Notes: a model not told the origin generated them from the sequence alone. A stretch of DNA of 64,000 bases from Dendrophyllia cribrosa (GCA_024195265.1 JAJLRJ010000010.1:24447181-24511180), one strand, 5' to 3'. Positions 23,180 through 33,930 are shown, counted from the first letter of the stretch. Numbers and translations are program-made.

Positions 23180-23615
23180 TATGCACTTTGTTGTTTATTT
23201 TATCTTAGAATTACTGTGCATCTGTTGCTGATAGGCATCTTTCACCCCAGTTCTTCATGTATTAAAATGCTTTCATCAGTGTGTTCAAAAATGGTTCAGT
23301 GCAGTTTGAACTTCTTGTGCAAATCAAGATGTGTGAATGATAGCCAACAAACCCAAGACCAACCCCTCAGGGGGGGGGGCATCTATAATAGTGAGGGGGG
23401 AAGTGTGAAGAAATTTTTGGGTTTGACATTTGTGATCTGAAGACTTTTGTGGGGTAAGAAGTCTTGTGGTGACTTTTTTTTTTTTGGGGGGGGGGGTTAA
23501 AGATTTTGGTGAAGACTTTTTTGAGGTTCGGAAAAAGCATAACATTTTATGCAGAGAGAAAAGGGACTTTTGGGTGTATGTTCTTTACTGTGGCACATTT
23601 AGAGGTGAGTACCCA
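23180..23615. other. Intergenic DNA with G-runs
   Basis: Contains homopolymer G runs near 23371 and 23486; no supported gene. Confidence 0.4.
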
Positions 23616-23617
23616 CA

Positions 23618-23740
23618 CCACCCCCCCCCTCCCCCCCCTCCCTCCCCTCCCCCCTCCCTCCCCTCCCCCCCTCCCCTCCCCCCCCTCCCCCTTTTCTTTT
23701 TTTTTCAGGGCCCCCCCCCCCATTTTCTCACCCCCCCTCC
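23618..23740. repeat. Polypyrimidine (C/T) low-complexity tract
   Basis: About 120 bases of nearly uninterrupted C with scattered T on the plus strand, broken by a TTTTCTTTTTTTTTC patch. It can form triplex structures or, on the complementary strand, G-quadruplexes, and it abuts the truncated 3' side of the LINE next to it. Confidence 0.85.
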
Positions 23741-23784
23741 CATAAATAATGAACGGTCCCTTACAAGGGGTTTGTGATCGACAT

Positions 23785-25165
23785 GAAAATTAAACTGGTG
23801 CTGAAGGTGTTTTATCCTATATTGACTAGCTACAATCATATATTTTGTCTTTACCACATTTAGGCTAAGTTTATTCACTATTAGCCATGTATGTATTTCA
23901 TGTTGATCATGATTCATTTGTTGTTCCAAAATGTACTCATCAGCATGTGCAACAGTTAAACTAGTATCATCTGCATACATCCGCACTTTAGAGAAGAGGT
24001 TACGAGATGGAAGATCATTTATGTAAACAATAAATAGTAGTGGCCCAAGAATAGAACCCTGTGGTATTCCGTATTTAATTGTGCAGTTATCTGACAGCAC
24101 ACCATCGACAAAAGTTTTTTGCGTTCTATCTGTAAGGTATGAAGCAAACCAATTTAGGCTTACTTGGCATACACCATTATATTGTTTCAGTTTGTCCAAC
24201 AAAATTTCGTGATCCATGGTGTCGAAAACCTTTTTAAGGTCTAAGAATATGACACCATTTAATAGGCCTTTATCCATATTTAGAAACCAATCATTAGTGA
24301 CATCTAATAAAGCGGTCAAAGTGGAATGTAAGGGTCTGAAACCCGATTGAGAGTCAGAAAGTAAACCATGTTCTGTCAGATAACTGTAAAGTTGGTTAAA
24401 AATAATTCTTTCGATCAGCTTATATTTAGTGACAGCTGGCAATACAGAAATTGGCCTGTAGTTATCAGGAATGCATTTTTTGTCATCTTTGTATATCGGT
24501 GTCACTTTTGCTAATTTCCAATCCCTTGGAAAAATTCCAGTTCTAATAAAAAGGTTGAATAGATTAGTAAGGGATGGAGCTTTTATTGTATCGGCCTCCT
24601 TTAACAGCCTTGCAGGAACGCCATCTAGACCACAAGTTTTATTTTTAGGCTGGCGCGAGCTCTTAACAAGTTAAGAACCTCACTAATGGACGTTTCCTCA
24701 ATACTGAAGGAGTGCTGAATGGGGGAGATATAATCTGATGGCTGCCTTGAGGAGGATGGCAGCTGAGAAGATAGTTTCGGTCCAATTTCAGTAAAATGGG
24801 AATTTAAGGCATTCCCAATTTCGTCTGGGGTAGTATAAATTGTGTTGTTATATGTTATGTTTTTAATAGACGTTGTACTCAGATTATTACCCAGTAAATT
24901 GTTAATCCCTTTCCATGATTGATTTATGTTCTTTGAATTTTCTAAAAAGTAATTTCTATAGTATTCTTCTTTGGTAGATTTAATTTCGTAGTTAACTTTA
25001 TTTCTAATACTTTTGTAATCCAGCCAGTTTTTTTCGGTGTTGAACCTATTAGCTCAGTATCTTTTTAAGCTTGTCTCTTTCAAACATAAGTTTCTTAAAT
25101 TGTACAAAATGCAAGAGTTTTTCATTATGAGACATACAGATTCTAAATAATTCTTTAATTGACCA
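23785..25165 (-). mobile_element. LINE fragment with reverse transcriptase, frameshifted
   Basis: Reading minus from about 25165, the ORF2 order is intact: FRICMSHNEKLLHFV, NTEKNWLDYKSIRNKVNYE, NSHFTEIGPKLSSQLP, then KNKTCGLDGVPARLLKEAD, DWKLAKVTPIYKDD, NYRPISVLP, GFRPLHSTL, FLDLKKVFDTMDHEIL, GIPQGSILGPLLF and the catalytic MYADDTSL (Asp-Asp of RT motif C). At least two single-base frameshifts lie upstream (near 25048 and 24643). The endonuclease domain and the 3' end after the palm are missing. The clade looks CR1/L2-like. It would have copied its RNA into target DNA; this copy is dead. Confidence 0.92.
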
Positions 25166-26516
25166 CTAGTAAACATCAAATTCTTGACATTTTACCTCAT
25201 TGTTTATTTGTTGTAATTATTGTATTTGTCCAATTCCCTTTTGATATTCTGTTGCAGAGTGCTGCAGAATGTCACCTGAGTTTAGCCAACTCAACCTAGG
25301 GATATTCTATACCTGCCAACTTTTTCAGAGTGATAGGCGTGAGAATTTTTTAGTGGGAGTGCCAGGATTTCCGAAGGCGACCCGACCAAATCCGAAGAGA
25401 ACCCGATCTATTCCGAAGATGTCTGAAGTTGTTCGAAGATGTTCCGAAGAATTCGGAAGTTTCCATGGACCTCAGACCTCTGTAATTGTAATGTTCAGAA
25501 CGATAATAACCTACAAAAAAGTACCATTTTTATGAACGTAACTATATTTTTAATTGGGTCATGCGATCAGATAAGGCTGTTAGCTCAAATCTGTAAGTCA
25601 GGCGTGAGAAATTGCTCCACAGGCGTGAGTAGGCGTGAGATCGGAGTTTTGGACTCGCAGGCGTGAGACTCACGCCTAAGGCGTGAGACTTGGCAGGTCT
25701 AATATTCCCCCGGGGGGTGGGGGGGGGGGGGGTACTCTCATACATCTCATACATCTATATGGGTATGTGCCGTTGTGAAGGGTATGGTTTAAGCAGTTTA
25801 GTCTGGGATAGGGTATAGAAATCAGAGAGTTTTGGTCTAGATAAGGGTATCATTTGTCGGGTAACTGATCAGTCGTATGAAGGATTAAGTCTAGAATAGA
25901 AATTAAAACTCGGAAGAGAAAAAGCCTTCCCTAAACGGAAATATACCATCGCGGCAAAATTGTTGACAGATAGCTTTTTACTAATAGTGACACAGTTCTA
26001 AAAATAGAAGTCTGGGATAGGGTAGGGATTTTCGGTGTCTAGTCTAGTATAGGGTTGCAAAATCAGCTAAACATGGTCTGGTAAAGGGAACGAGATTGCT
26101 TATATCACACCAAGTCCCAAGTATCGTGGGCTCAAAATTTTCTCGCAGTGCATGCGTGCGTATTCTCGTGCCCAGATCTAACGCGATGCACAAAAGTAGA
26201 TACGAAAACACGGAGAAAAAGAAAAAGAAAAACGAAAGGCAACCAAACCTTAACTCGTTGCCGTACCGGCACGTGTAAATAAGAAATAACTTATCGCGAG
26301 GCTGACTGTACAACTGGGATTATGTATTCTGTCCAATATTTCGTCAGGCACGGCCTGACTTCTTCAGGGAATAAAATGACTACAAGAAAAACGTTACAAT
26401 TAAAATCGCCAAGAAACAAAAGGATATACTATAAGATTACAATGGAAAGACGTTTTATTTAAAAAATATAAGATGAAACGTTACAAAATAGTAGGGAAAC
26501 AAAAGAATATATTAAG
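25166..26516. other. Intergenic DNA with one inverted-repeat element
   Basis: Holds the ACCTGCCAA element (25311-25698), a G-run at about 25712-25732, and GGGATAGGGTA-type short repeats at 25780-26060. ORFs such as 26044-26313 (minus) have no recognisable domain. Confidence 0.4.
25311..25698. repeat. Inverted-repeat element with internal GGCGTGAGA motifs
   Basis: Begins ACCTGCCAAC and ends TTGGCAGGT. The internal right half has at least five AGGCGTGAG copies, one of them mirrored near the left end. MITE-like and non-coding. Confidence 0.5.
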
Positions 26517-26555
<39 letters not shown>

Positions 26556-26556
26556 G
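26517..26556. repeat. (TAA)n microsatellite
   Basis: About 13 perfect AAT/TAA triplets. Confidence 0.95.
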
Positions 26557-26732
26557 ACTCAGATAACAGGGGCGCACTTACCTTAAAGCAAATAAGCAAA
26601 TAAGTCGTTCCGACGGAATAATAACTTTTTTACAAAAAAGTTGTATTAGAACGATTCACAAAGCTTGGCTGCTTAACTCAGCGGTAATCCAACTGTAGAC
26701 TTTCTATTACTATCCTCCTGACAATTGGTAAA

Positions 26733-27092
26733 GCCCAAATCATACCGTCCAGAAGGACGTCGGACACCTTATTGAGACTTATATAAAGGAGTAACTGGTT
26801 AGCTTTCAGTTGAGGTTAGGGGTAGCAGTTTATATAGTTATACGTAACCCTAAGCCTACTTGGGGTCACAGGTTCAAACCTGAGTGGGGATTTTAGATTT
26901 TCTTTTTTACAGTTTCAAATTTATTGTAGGTCCACATCAGCCCTTTGGCTGCCTTTTTATCCAACCTACTTATCAAATAAAGTATGTATGTATGTATGTA
27001 TGTGTATTGAAAATAAAATTCTAAGTGTCGACATTACGTTATATAAGTCTCAATAAGGTGTCCGACGTCCTTCTGGACGGTATGATTTAGGC
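26733..27092. mobile_element. MITE with ~55-bp terminal inverted repeats
   Basis: Left end AAATCATACCGTCCAGAAGG and right end its inverted complement, matching over about 55 bp through GACTTATATAA. The outer flanks share CCTGACAAT, which could be a 9-bp target duplication (Mutator-like) though the outermost few bases of the arms disagree. Inside lie a tRNA-style B-box-like GGTTCAAACCTG (about 26872) and a (GTAT)n tail (26983-27003) after AATAAAG. This suggests a SINE- or LINE-tail-like sequence embedded in the element. Confidence 0.7.
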
Positions 27093-27399
27093 ACAATCCT
27101 GACAATGCCAGTGTCAACTGCTACCCTCGAACGCTCTTTCAGCACGATGCGCGGAGTGAAGACTTACTTGCGTTCAACGATGAAAACAGAGCGACTCTCA
27201 GCACTTGCCTTGAGTGATGCATGCGTACAGAGACATGCCCACTTGATGTAGAGTGATTCGCGAATTTTTGCCAAAAAGAACAGACGACCAGCTTTCGAAT
27301 TTCTTTGAGTTCCATTCAGAATGTTTGCAACCAATGTGCCAGACTGAGAGTTATCTGTTACCGCCATTGTTACTGAAAGATCCCTTAGCTTTGGAAGGT

Positions 27400-27570
27400 T
27401 GGGTTGTGTTGCAGTGTGTAATTTAGATCTGACAAATATGTCGCTGAGGTTGTCAGTGCGTCCAAAAGCAACAAGAGGTGTAAATTTAAAAACATTGGCA
27501 AAACGTTGGGAAGAAGGGAGAATGTTGAAATTTTTGTGGATCATAGATGATAGAGAACGAAAAGGCAGGA
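27400..27570 (-). mobile_element. Possible Penelope-like retroelement fragment
   Basis: The minus frame reads FNILPSSQRFANVFKFTPLV, then AFGRTDNLSDIFVRSKL and HTATQPNLP. The P-L-V-A-F-x-R-x-x-N-L-x-D-x-x-V-R-x-K block is like the post-RT linker of Penelope-like elements. Only about 45 residues match, the remainder of the frame does not, and upstream is microsatellite DNA. Motif memory only, without alignment. Confidence 0.35.
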
Positions 27571-27611
27571 TTATAATAATAATAATTATTATAATAATAA
27601 TAGATAGATAG
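27570..27611. repeat. Imperfect (ATA/ATT)n and (GATA)n microsatellite
   Basis: ATAATAATAATTATTATAAT with a following TAGATAGATAGATG run. Confidence 0.85.
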
Positions 27612-27612
27612 A

Positions 27613-29727
27613 TGGGCGGAGCCTAACAGCGAAGCTCTCTGAACAGAAAGCCAATGATAAGCTTAACTAAGGTGAAATTTTAGAAATTCTAAAAAAAAAA
27701 ACAGTATTACGCGACCGTCTGCACAGTACATTTAGCCGGACCGTACAGAAGTGCGCAAAAACAACTTTTTCTCAGTTTAGAAGAACTAGTATGACTTATT
27801 TCCGAATAAAATACACTTGTTGCCTATCCAAAAGTGCCCGAGAAACTGATTTGGAAATCAAAATTGCAAAAAATACACAAACATATTTGCATAAGGCGAC
27901 GCGAGTGAACTTAGAACTACGGTTAAGACACATCCTAAGTATTGTTTCTTAACAATAGTCTATTTTCATTTCAACAATAGGCTATTTTTAAGAAACAACA
28001 CTTAGGATATGTCTTAACTTAGGAGGGCTTCGTGAATCCGGCCCCTGAGACCTAGCGCGGTTTTCACATGACTTACGATTTTGTGTATATGTTGCAGATA
28101 AAATCCGATCTCGGGTTAAATCAGTATTTAATATACATGTAGGTTAATTGTGTACCCCAGTATTCAATCTAGGTAAGCGTCTCTTTCCTTAACACAAAGC
28201 TAACCAACATACCACTAGACTACTAGCAGTCCCTCTTTCCCAGCTTTGTCAGTCGAGAGAGAAACAAAAGAACATTAGGGAGCGGAAAATGGCCGCGCAA
28301 AAACTGGGGCGAGACGAGCTCGCCAATGTTTTCTCGTTTCTCGCTCGATGAACTAAGCTGGGAAAAAGGAACTGCTCGTCACACACCACTGGCTACATGT
28401 ATCTGTGTGCTAGGTTACTGAGGGTTAGCTCTTTGTTAGGGTTAGGGTCAGCTTAACCTTTAACGTATACTGAATCACTGATTCAATTTGAGAACGGATA
28501 TTATCAAACACGTGAAGGTGCCCGTTTGTATAAATGGACTAAACACCCTATTGGCCACACTCCCCCACCTCGTCAATGTGTTAGTACACGGAGATTGCCC
28601 TGTACTCAAATGATTGATCAAACCATGTACAAACTTTCCCTTAAATATTTAAAAAGACTCTAATCATTTAACAAAATTAGTTTGTTTTATTATGTTTAAA
28701 GGATGTCAGTTGTAACAATTATAACAGAAAAAATCAATTAATTAACAATGAAACACGAACATTGCCTAAAGGTCATTTCGTTGTATTTCTTGGAAGATAC
28801 TTTTACTGATGAATAGCATATATTAATTTTAGATAATAATAAATTAGTTGTGTACATTTGAGGTATTTCTTGGTGTCAGGCGGAAACTATTGTTGTTTAG
28901 CTTTTGTGTTGTGATGTTGACATTATTTATTGTCTTATCTATTTTACTATATGTCATTTGGTGAACACAACATCCGCGACACGAAGAAACTGCCACATTT
29001 TTGTACTTCTGAGATAGAAAATATTTTCGGGATCAATACTAGAAGTATGAGAAAACAAGACTTGCTGTTTTAGTTCGCCGTCAAACGTTCACAATATTTA
29101 TGTTTCATTTTTTTTAATGTAAAACAAAAAGAAAAAGTTCATGCACATATTTAGAAAAAAAGCCCATAGAAAGTAGACCAATTTCAGAAGCGCGCACGTA
29201 TTCAATGGGCTTTTGTTCTAATATATTCACTTGGTGTTTTCTAACTATGAAAACATTGAAAAGCAATAACGCGTTATTGATCAGCGAATACAAATATCAG
29301 TGGCTTTCACGGCAGTCATTAAATAGAGTTTAATTCCCAAAGAATGGAAATCTTAGTGTTTTGACCACCAACATGGCTCAGACGATAAAACCATATATAT
29401 AAAATCTAATATTAATATAAAAATATAAAAATATCAATATTATTATCATTATTATTAAGTTAACGCTCAGTTCTATTTCCCGAGAGGAAGTAGTTTTGAA
29501 ACTTTGTACCATTCAGTAATAAATACGAACAAATTGCCTCTGCCAATGTATTTGCCACCAAGACTATTAAACGAGAGATTGTTAACGTTGACAACCAACA
29601 AATATTGTTGTATCTATTAAACTAATATTAAAACGTTTTTGGCAACAAATAATTGGCCAGGAGAAATATATATTTTTCGAATTCTTGCAAAACTGTCCGC
29701 AAAAGCATTTTGCGAATTTCAATTACT
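27613..29727. other. Intergenic DNA with two small hairpin elements
   Basis: A palindrome spans 27923-28018 (GTTAAGACACATCCTAAGTA, inverted in GGATATGTCTTAAC). Another imperfect one lies at about 28230-28378 (CTTTCCCAGCTTTGTC against GAACTAAGCTGGGAAA). Nothing coding is supported. Confidence 0.45.
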
Positions 29728-29923
29728 GGCGAACCTTTCTAATACGGATACCAAAGGGACAGCCCCAGGTGTCCGCATTATGTTGACGTCCGTATTATAG
29801 AGGTCTCCGCATTACAGAGGTGTCCGTATTATAGCGGTAGGGATTGCATGAATTTTAGTATCTTCCGGACCAAGATAACTGTCTATAAAACGAGAAAGGT
29901 GTCCGTAGGAGAGGTTTGACTGT
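29728..29923. mobile_element. Degenerate pogo-type MITE
   Basis: The right end GGAGAGGTTTGACTGTA and left GAACCTTTCTAATACGG are a diverged inverted pair. The interior repeats GTCCGTATTATAG and GTGTCCGCATTA, the subterminal pattern common in Tigger-like elements. The left end has decayed. Confidence 0.6.
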
Positions 29924-30068
29924 ACAATTAATCGTCACTTCAGTTTTATAATATTACAAACAAGTGACATGAAAATTAATTCTACTCAACTCCTGGGTTC
30001 AAGAAACAACTCGACGAGTATCAACAAATTTAGTTTCTACGTTTCTAAATAAGTATCAATTGGCTCTC

Positions 30069-30101
30069 TTATATGAATGCTTGGTCCAGTAATTCGTCGA
30101 A
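30069..30101 (-). CDS. Giant membrane mucin, last exon: 10 C-terminal residues
   Basis: A strong acceptor (TTTTTTTCTTTGCAG) precedes 30101. In phase 0, the phase required by the previous exon, the frame reads FDELLDQAFI and stops at TAA (30071-30069). The other two phases end at stops with 13 and 20 residues, but would not match the upstream donor phase. No canonical AATAAA lies within 150 bp downstream; a TATAAA variant is at 29950-29945. The exon is short, so its assignment rests on splice signals and phase. Confidence 0.55.
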   Translation of the reverse strand, partial: FDELLDQAFI

Positions 30102-30249
30102 CTGCAAAGAAAAAAATTAAGCTAAGATGAGTGGAGACTATGCTAATTTATTTATTAACTTGATCCAATATTTTACTAAGGTCAAAAAATATTTTTCTCA
30201 ACCTTGGTCAAAACTACCTGGGGTTTAAAGCCGGATGATAAAAGCGATA

Positions 30250-30656
30250 TTAAAAGGACTGTGTCACGGCTAAAATATCGTGTTTTCATGATTATGGCCA
30301 GGAGCTTGCTTTAAGCTCGCTTAATTATCTTTAATAGGAAGAAAAAAATGCAAAAAGTGATAAAGGTAAAAGAAAAATAAACTGAACAGACAAAACAACA
30401 ACTAAAAAATCTCAAAATTCGACCAGACTGGAAACTTTGATTTCTTGACCGCCCGCCACTATATCAAATTTCATGAACTGTAATCCACTTCCATCCTTGT
30501 AATCCTGCATTTTATGTCCAAACTACTGCTTCTGTTTTGCTCTATAGAATCTTTTTATCCGATTCAGTTGTATATTTGGTGACATTTGGCGATATAACAA
30601 GGAAATAAGCTAAGCGATATTTTGTAACTTCGGTGGACATTACAGTGTCCCTTAAA
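30250..30656. repeat. Dispersed repeat, copy 1 (second copy at 35463-35850)
   Basis: Shares with 35463-35850 the blocks ATATCGTGTTTTCATGATTA, TTGTAATCCTGCA and ACTACTGCTTCTGTTTTGCT in the same order and orientation. An inverted piece of its left end (GGCCATAATCATGAAAATAC) returns at about 30669-30688, giving the copy TIR-like ends. Confidence 0.8.
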
Positions 30657-30990
30657 TGAAGCTCCTGGCCATAATCATGAAAATACGATACATCAGCTGG
30701 TACAATACCCAGGCACAAGGGCGGCTAGGACAAGTAGACAGGGTAACATGGGGATCGGAATGACTCTCTCTGACATGTTATCGGCTAACGGCAAAAACAA
30801 CAGATCCGGATAATCTTTCTATAGGAGGACGACCCTTGTTTTAAAACCTCCCTCCGTTTAAACAGGCCTTATATCTCTGGTTTTTATCTACAAATAGTTG
30901 TTTACAATGGTGGCCTCATTACCATATGCGCCACATTCTCTAGTCAAGTTACAAAAATTCAACTCCGGAAATTGAAAGGGCATAGCGCAA

Positions 30991-31146
30991 TAGGCCTTTA
31001 TCACGCCCCGCCATTTTGTATAAAAACAAAACATTTTTGCCCGCCCAACCTCGTTTTCGACTTTTTCACTACAAGGATGGGCGGGCAAAAACAAAGCATT
31101 TTATTATCCGGGGCGTCAACATGGCCGCCGCGTGATAAAGGCCTAT
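30991..31146. mobile_element. Small MITE in mucin intron
   Basis: Starts TAGGCCTTTATCACG and ends with its inverted complement CGTGATAAAGGCCTA. Internal inverted GCCCGCCCA and TGGGCGGGC blocks extend the pairing. Confidence 0.75.
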
Positions 31147-31562
31147 TAGCTTTCTCTGGAAATTTGAGCCCGATCTTCTAGATACTCTTTGTGTAATTCT
31201 ATTTTAAAAGCTAAAAATTAACTAAGAATGCATGGCTCATAAGCGTTTTTGTCACCCAGAAATTATGCATTTTGAAAGATCTAAACCTTGCGTAGAGTAC
31301 TAGGTCCAACAAGCCCTTTCAATGCAAACTCGTATGCCAATGAGTCGAAATGAGACAAAATGAAAACAATGAGGTCATCACCGATTCGATTCATGAAATG
31401 ACGCAGACGCGACACCAGTCCTCCCGCACACTCTACCTCACTCCTATGAAATTTTCTCCCGTCCCAAAATAAAATAGACATCGGTTGGGTATGAATGGAG
31501 TTTACACTTATTAATAGACCATGCACCCTCACAAAAACAGAATCACAGTATTCAAAGCTTAC

Positions 31563-31661
31563 CGGAGTTTTTGGTCCGCCAGCTCGCAAGCCTGGTTCAA
31601 ACGCACCAGAGTAATCGCCAAAAGTAACTTCATGAGAACCATAGCGACGTCGGCGTCTCGC
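31563..31661 (-). CDS. Giant membrane mucin, cytoplasmic-tail exon
   Basis: A 99-bp exon (33 codons, phase 0-0) between acceptor CCACAG and donor CCG|GTAAGC. It encodes ARRRRRYGSHEVTFGDYSG and AFEPGLRAGGPKTP. Five consecutive arginines immediately after the membrane helix of the preceding exon form a stop-transfer signal and fix the orientation: repeats outside, tail inside. Tyrosines in RRYGS and GDYSG are possible phosphorylation or sorting sites, but no exact known motif is claimed. With the last exon the tail is about 43 residues. Confidence 0.82.
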
Positions 31662-31993
31662 CTGTGGCATAAATAAAATATATTTAATGGTTTTTTTAGA
31701 AATGTATAGGAAAGTTGCTTGGACGTCTTGCTATGAAATTTCGCTATTTATACTGCATGTAATTTTAACCTGCTATTTCTTTATTTATTTATTGGTTCAT
31801 ATTTGGCTTGGCTCTTGATAAATTTATCAATGACGGTGACGTTTATTCGCTTATAAGGTCTGTGGTATTCAATTCTGAAAAAGCAGCTTTTGGGGACGCT
31901 AAGGAAATAAGGGCTCATGACCAAAGAGACAAATTCTCCCTGCTACCGGTCTTCTTTTATTTGCCATCGTTCTAGTTGAGAGAAGTTGTTTAA

Positions 31994-32104
31994 AGGCCCA
32001 CCTTCACCCAAACTGCTGTGCGTGCCGTGATCACGCGTATGAACAATGGAGCATTTCAAAACAAAAACAAACGACCGCAACGACTTTTGGGTGAAGGTGG
32101 GCCT
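31994..32104. mobile_element. TTAA-flanked MITE (AGGCCCACCTTCACCC type)
   Basis: Ends AGGCCCACCTTCACCC and its inverted complement, with TTAA on both sides (31990-31993 and 32105-32108). 111 bp, non-coding. The element at 34621 has related ends. Confidence 0.85.
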
Positions 32105-32519
32105 TTAAATATCAAGATAGTTTATCTTGGGTGATCATGTCCTTAATTCTCATCACATCTCTGATTGATGAAGCATTGAAATTATAAGGAGAAATTTTAT
32201 ATTGATTACTATTGGGGCTTGAAGGGAGGGTTTCACGGTTCGGCGCATGTGCAAGCTATGACGTAACCCATTAAATTCATTGTTTAGACCAATCGGAAGC
32301 GAGTGGAGCGAGTGGATAACTCTGGCGGGAAATTTGCCCATGAAAATGTCGCGGTCAGTCAGCTGATTGAATGGATGATTATACATACCCATGTGCGCCA
32401 TAAAAGCCACCAGAGCGTAGAATAAATCCTTCGGCATAGGCGGCGAGCAGAGGGGAAAAAGAGGAAAAAGAAAATTTGGGGGGCACAGTCCAACGTTTCG
32501 GTGCCGAAAACGTTGCATT

Positions 32520-32934
32520 TGACATGTGGCATCGGCGACTTCAGAGCGTACATTTTCTGCCCTCCGACAACTCAATAACAACCTAAGAAGCACCAGTTCT
32601 AAATTTGAGAAGCGAGAAATTAGTTACAACCTAAGGGACTCTGAGGATAAACTTAATGTTCCATTGCCGCGCACAAACTATTATAAAAATAGTTTCAGTT
32701 ATAGTGGCGCCATGCTCTGGAACAGCCTTTCTCATAATGTAAGGAAAGCTGAGTCCCTTGGGCAATTTAAACGACTTCTCAAAGAGGAACTATAAGGCAC
32801 GGCATTCGTGGAAAGCAGCTTTTTATTATTTATTAAATTCTTCATATATAGATATTTTTTAATATTAGTTTATTGCTTTGTGTTAGTATTATAATGATTT
32901 TTAGCTGACGAATTTTTACCGTGTTTAAATAAAG

Positions 32935-32975
<41 letters not shown>

Positions 32976-32977
32976 GA
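32520..32977 (+). mobile_element. LINE 3' end inserted in a hAT remnant; chimeric 89-codon ORF
   Basis: The first residues, from about 32523, are HVASATSERTFSALRQLNNN followed by LRST, the hAT dimerisation signature. The frame then passes without break into KLNVPLPRTNYYKNSFSYSG, AMLWNSLSHNVRKAESLGQF and KRLLKEEL, the classic end of an L2/CR1-like LINE ORF2, and stops at 32793-32795. The LINE 3' UTR follows, with AATAAAG and a (TATC)n tail (32937-32977). The best reading is a 5'-truncated LINE that landed in hAT sequence and fused the frames by chance. Confidence 0.8.
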
Positions 32978-33144
32978 AGCAGGATCGTCTGAGCAACTGC
33001 CTACTTATGCATTGTCACAAATCGATTGCGGACACATCGGACACTGTTAAGATTGCAAAGAGGTTTGCTTGAGCCAGTGAACTATCCAAAGGACATTTTG
33101 GAAAATTTGAGTAGGGGTATGCGCTTGGCTTGGTGTACGATGAG

Positions 33145-33196
33145 CCCTCCCCCCCCCCCCCCCCTCCCCCCCCCCCCCCCCCCCCACCCTCCCCCG
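33145..33196. repeat. Poly-C tract
   Basis: About 50 bases of C with a few T and A on the plus strand (G-rich on the coding strand of the mucin gene). Confidence 0.9.
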
Positions 33197-33490
33197 CCCG
33201 CTCCGCCCGCTCCGCCGCCTCTTGGAAAGGTTTCATTCAGTGCTGACTTTGTCGGTATAATCCCGTTGAAATTTTCTGTGAATTTTGGTCATCCTTCGCT
33301 TTGTTTGGACTAATTATAGTATGTGATTATTGAAGTAAATGTGAGTGTTTTTTAACCGATAAAATTGGTAAGAAAGCGGATAAAGCATTTTAATCTGTGC
33401 ACATTCGCCGAACCGTGAAACTATCCCTTTAAAGGGTTAACAGACAAGTGGGTGTTAATCGGAGTGAAGAGGAGCTAAGTGTAATCTTAA

Positions 33491-33825
33491 GGCCCGTTTA
33501 CAATGCGATTTTTGATGCGATTTTTGTCGCGCTCGCCAATGCAACTTTTGTCGCAAATGTAAACTAGCGGCGATTTCCTGTGCGATTCGGGTGCAACATT
33601 TGCTTAGTTGCTGTGACTTCCCAAAAATCGCCGCCGCCAAGTTGCATCAGGTTTCGAACATGTTCGAATTCTCTGCCACATCGCACTACAAATTCGCGTC
33701 CAAATCGCATTGAAATCGCCGCCCGTTTACACATGCGATTTGAAGATGCCACTTGCGCGCGACAAAAATTGCATCGACAAGTGCAACAAAAACTGCACAA
33801 AATTTCGCCAGTGTAAACGGGCCTT
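33491..33825. mobile_element. TTAA-type MITE close to the TM exon
   Basis: Left end GGCCCGTTTACA after TTAA (33487-33490); right end TGTAAACGGGCC followed by TTTA. The interior repeats TTTTGTCGC and GCGATTT in both orientations, so the element can fold extensively. Its right edge is about 16 bases from the TM-exon 5' splice site (33841). Confidence 0.8.
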
Positions 33826-33841
33826 TATACGGATCACTTAC

Positions 33842-33930
33842 CGCCAAAAATATAAAAAGTGGACAACAGAGGCAGATAAGTATTGAGGAGACAATCGCCA
33901 AGATGATCCAAAGCTCTAAGCCAGAGGGTT
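33842..33930 (-). CDS. Giant membrane mucin, transmembrane exon
   Basis: An 89-bp exon (phase 1 to 0) between acceptor TCTACAG and consensus donor GCG|GTAAGT. It encodes EPSGLELWIILAIVSSILIC and LCCPLFIFLA, about 25 hydrophobic residues, enough for a single helix. It is followed in the next exon by five arginines. The CLCC cluster at the inner half is a candidate palmitoylation site (inference). No other helix exists in the visible protein, so it is a single-pass protein. If it has an N-terminal signal peptide, that lies outside the window. Confidence 0.85.

Larger units (their letters stand above)
30102..31562. other. Intron of the giant mucin gene (tail to last exon)
   Basis: Contains a dispersed repeat copy (30250-30656) and a TA-bounded MITE (30991-31146); otherwise nothing recognised. 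Confidence 0.5.
31662..33841. other. Intron of the giant mucin gene (TM to tail), transposon-rich
   Basis: Holds, in order, a TTAA MITE (31994-32104), a hAT-LINE chimera (32520-32977), a poly-C tract (33145-33196) and a large MITE (33491-33825) close to the TM-exon donor. Confidence 0.6.

Noticed and set aside
23466..23777. Proline-rich ORFs
   Set aside because: Translation of the polypyrimidine tract.
26860..26890. tRNA gene
   Set aside because: A B-box-like GGTTCAAACCTG is present, but no acceptor stem, anticodon arm or clear A box could be folded by eye.
32153..32593. 146-codon minus-strand ORF
   Set aside because: Overlaps the hAT-LINE chimera on the opposite strand. A start-like MPKDLFYALVAFM segment was noted, but no splice or homology support was found.
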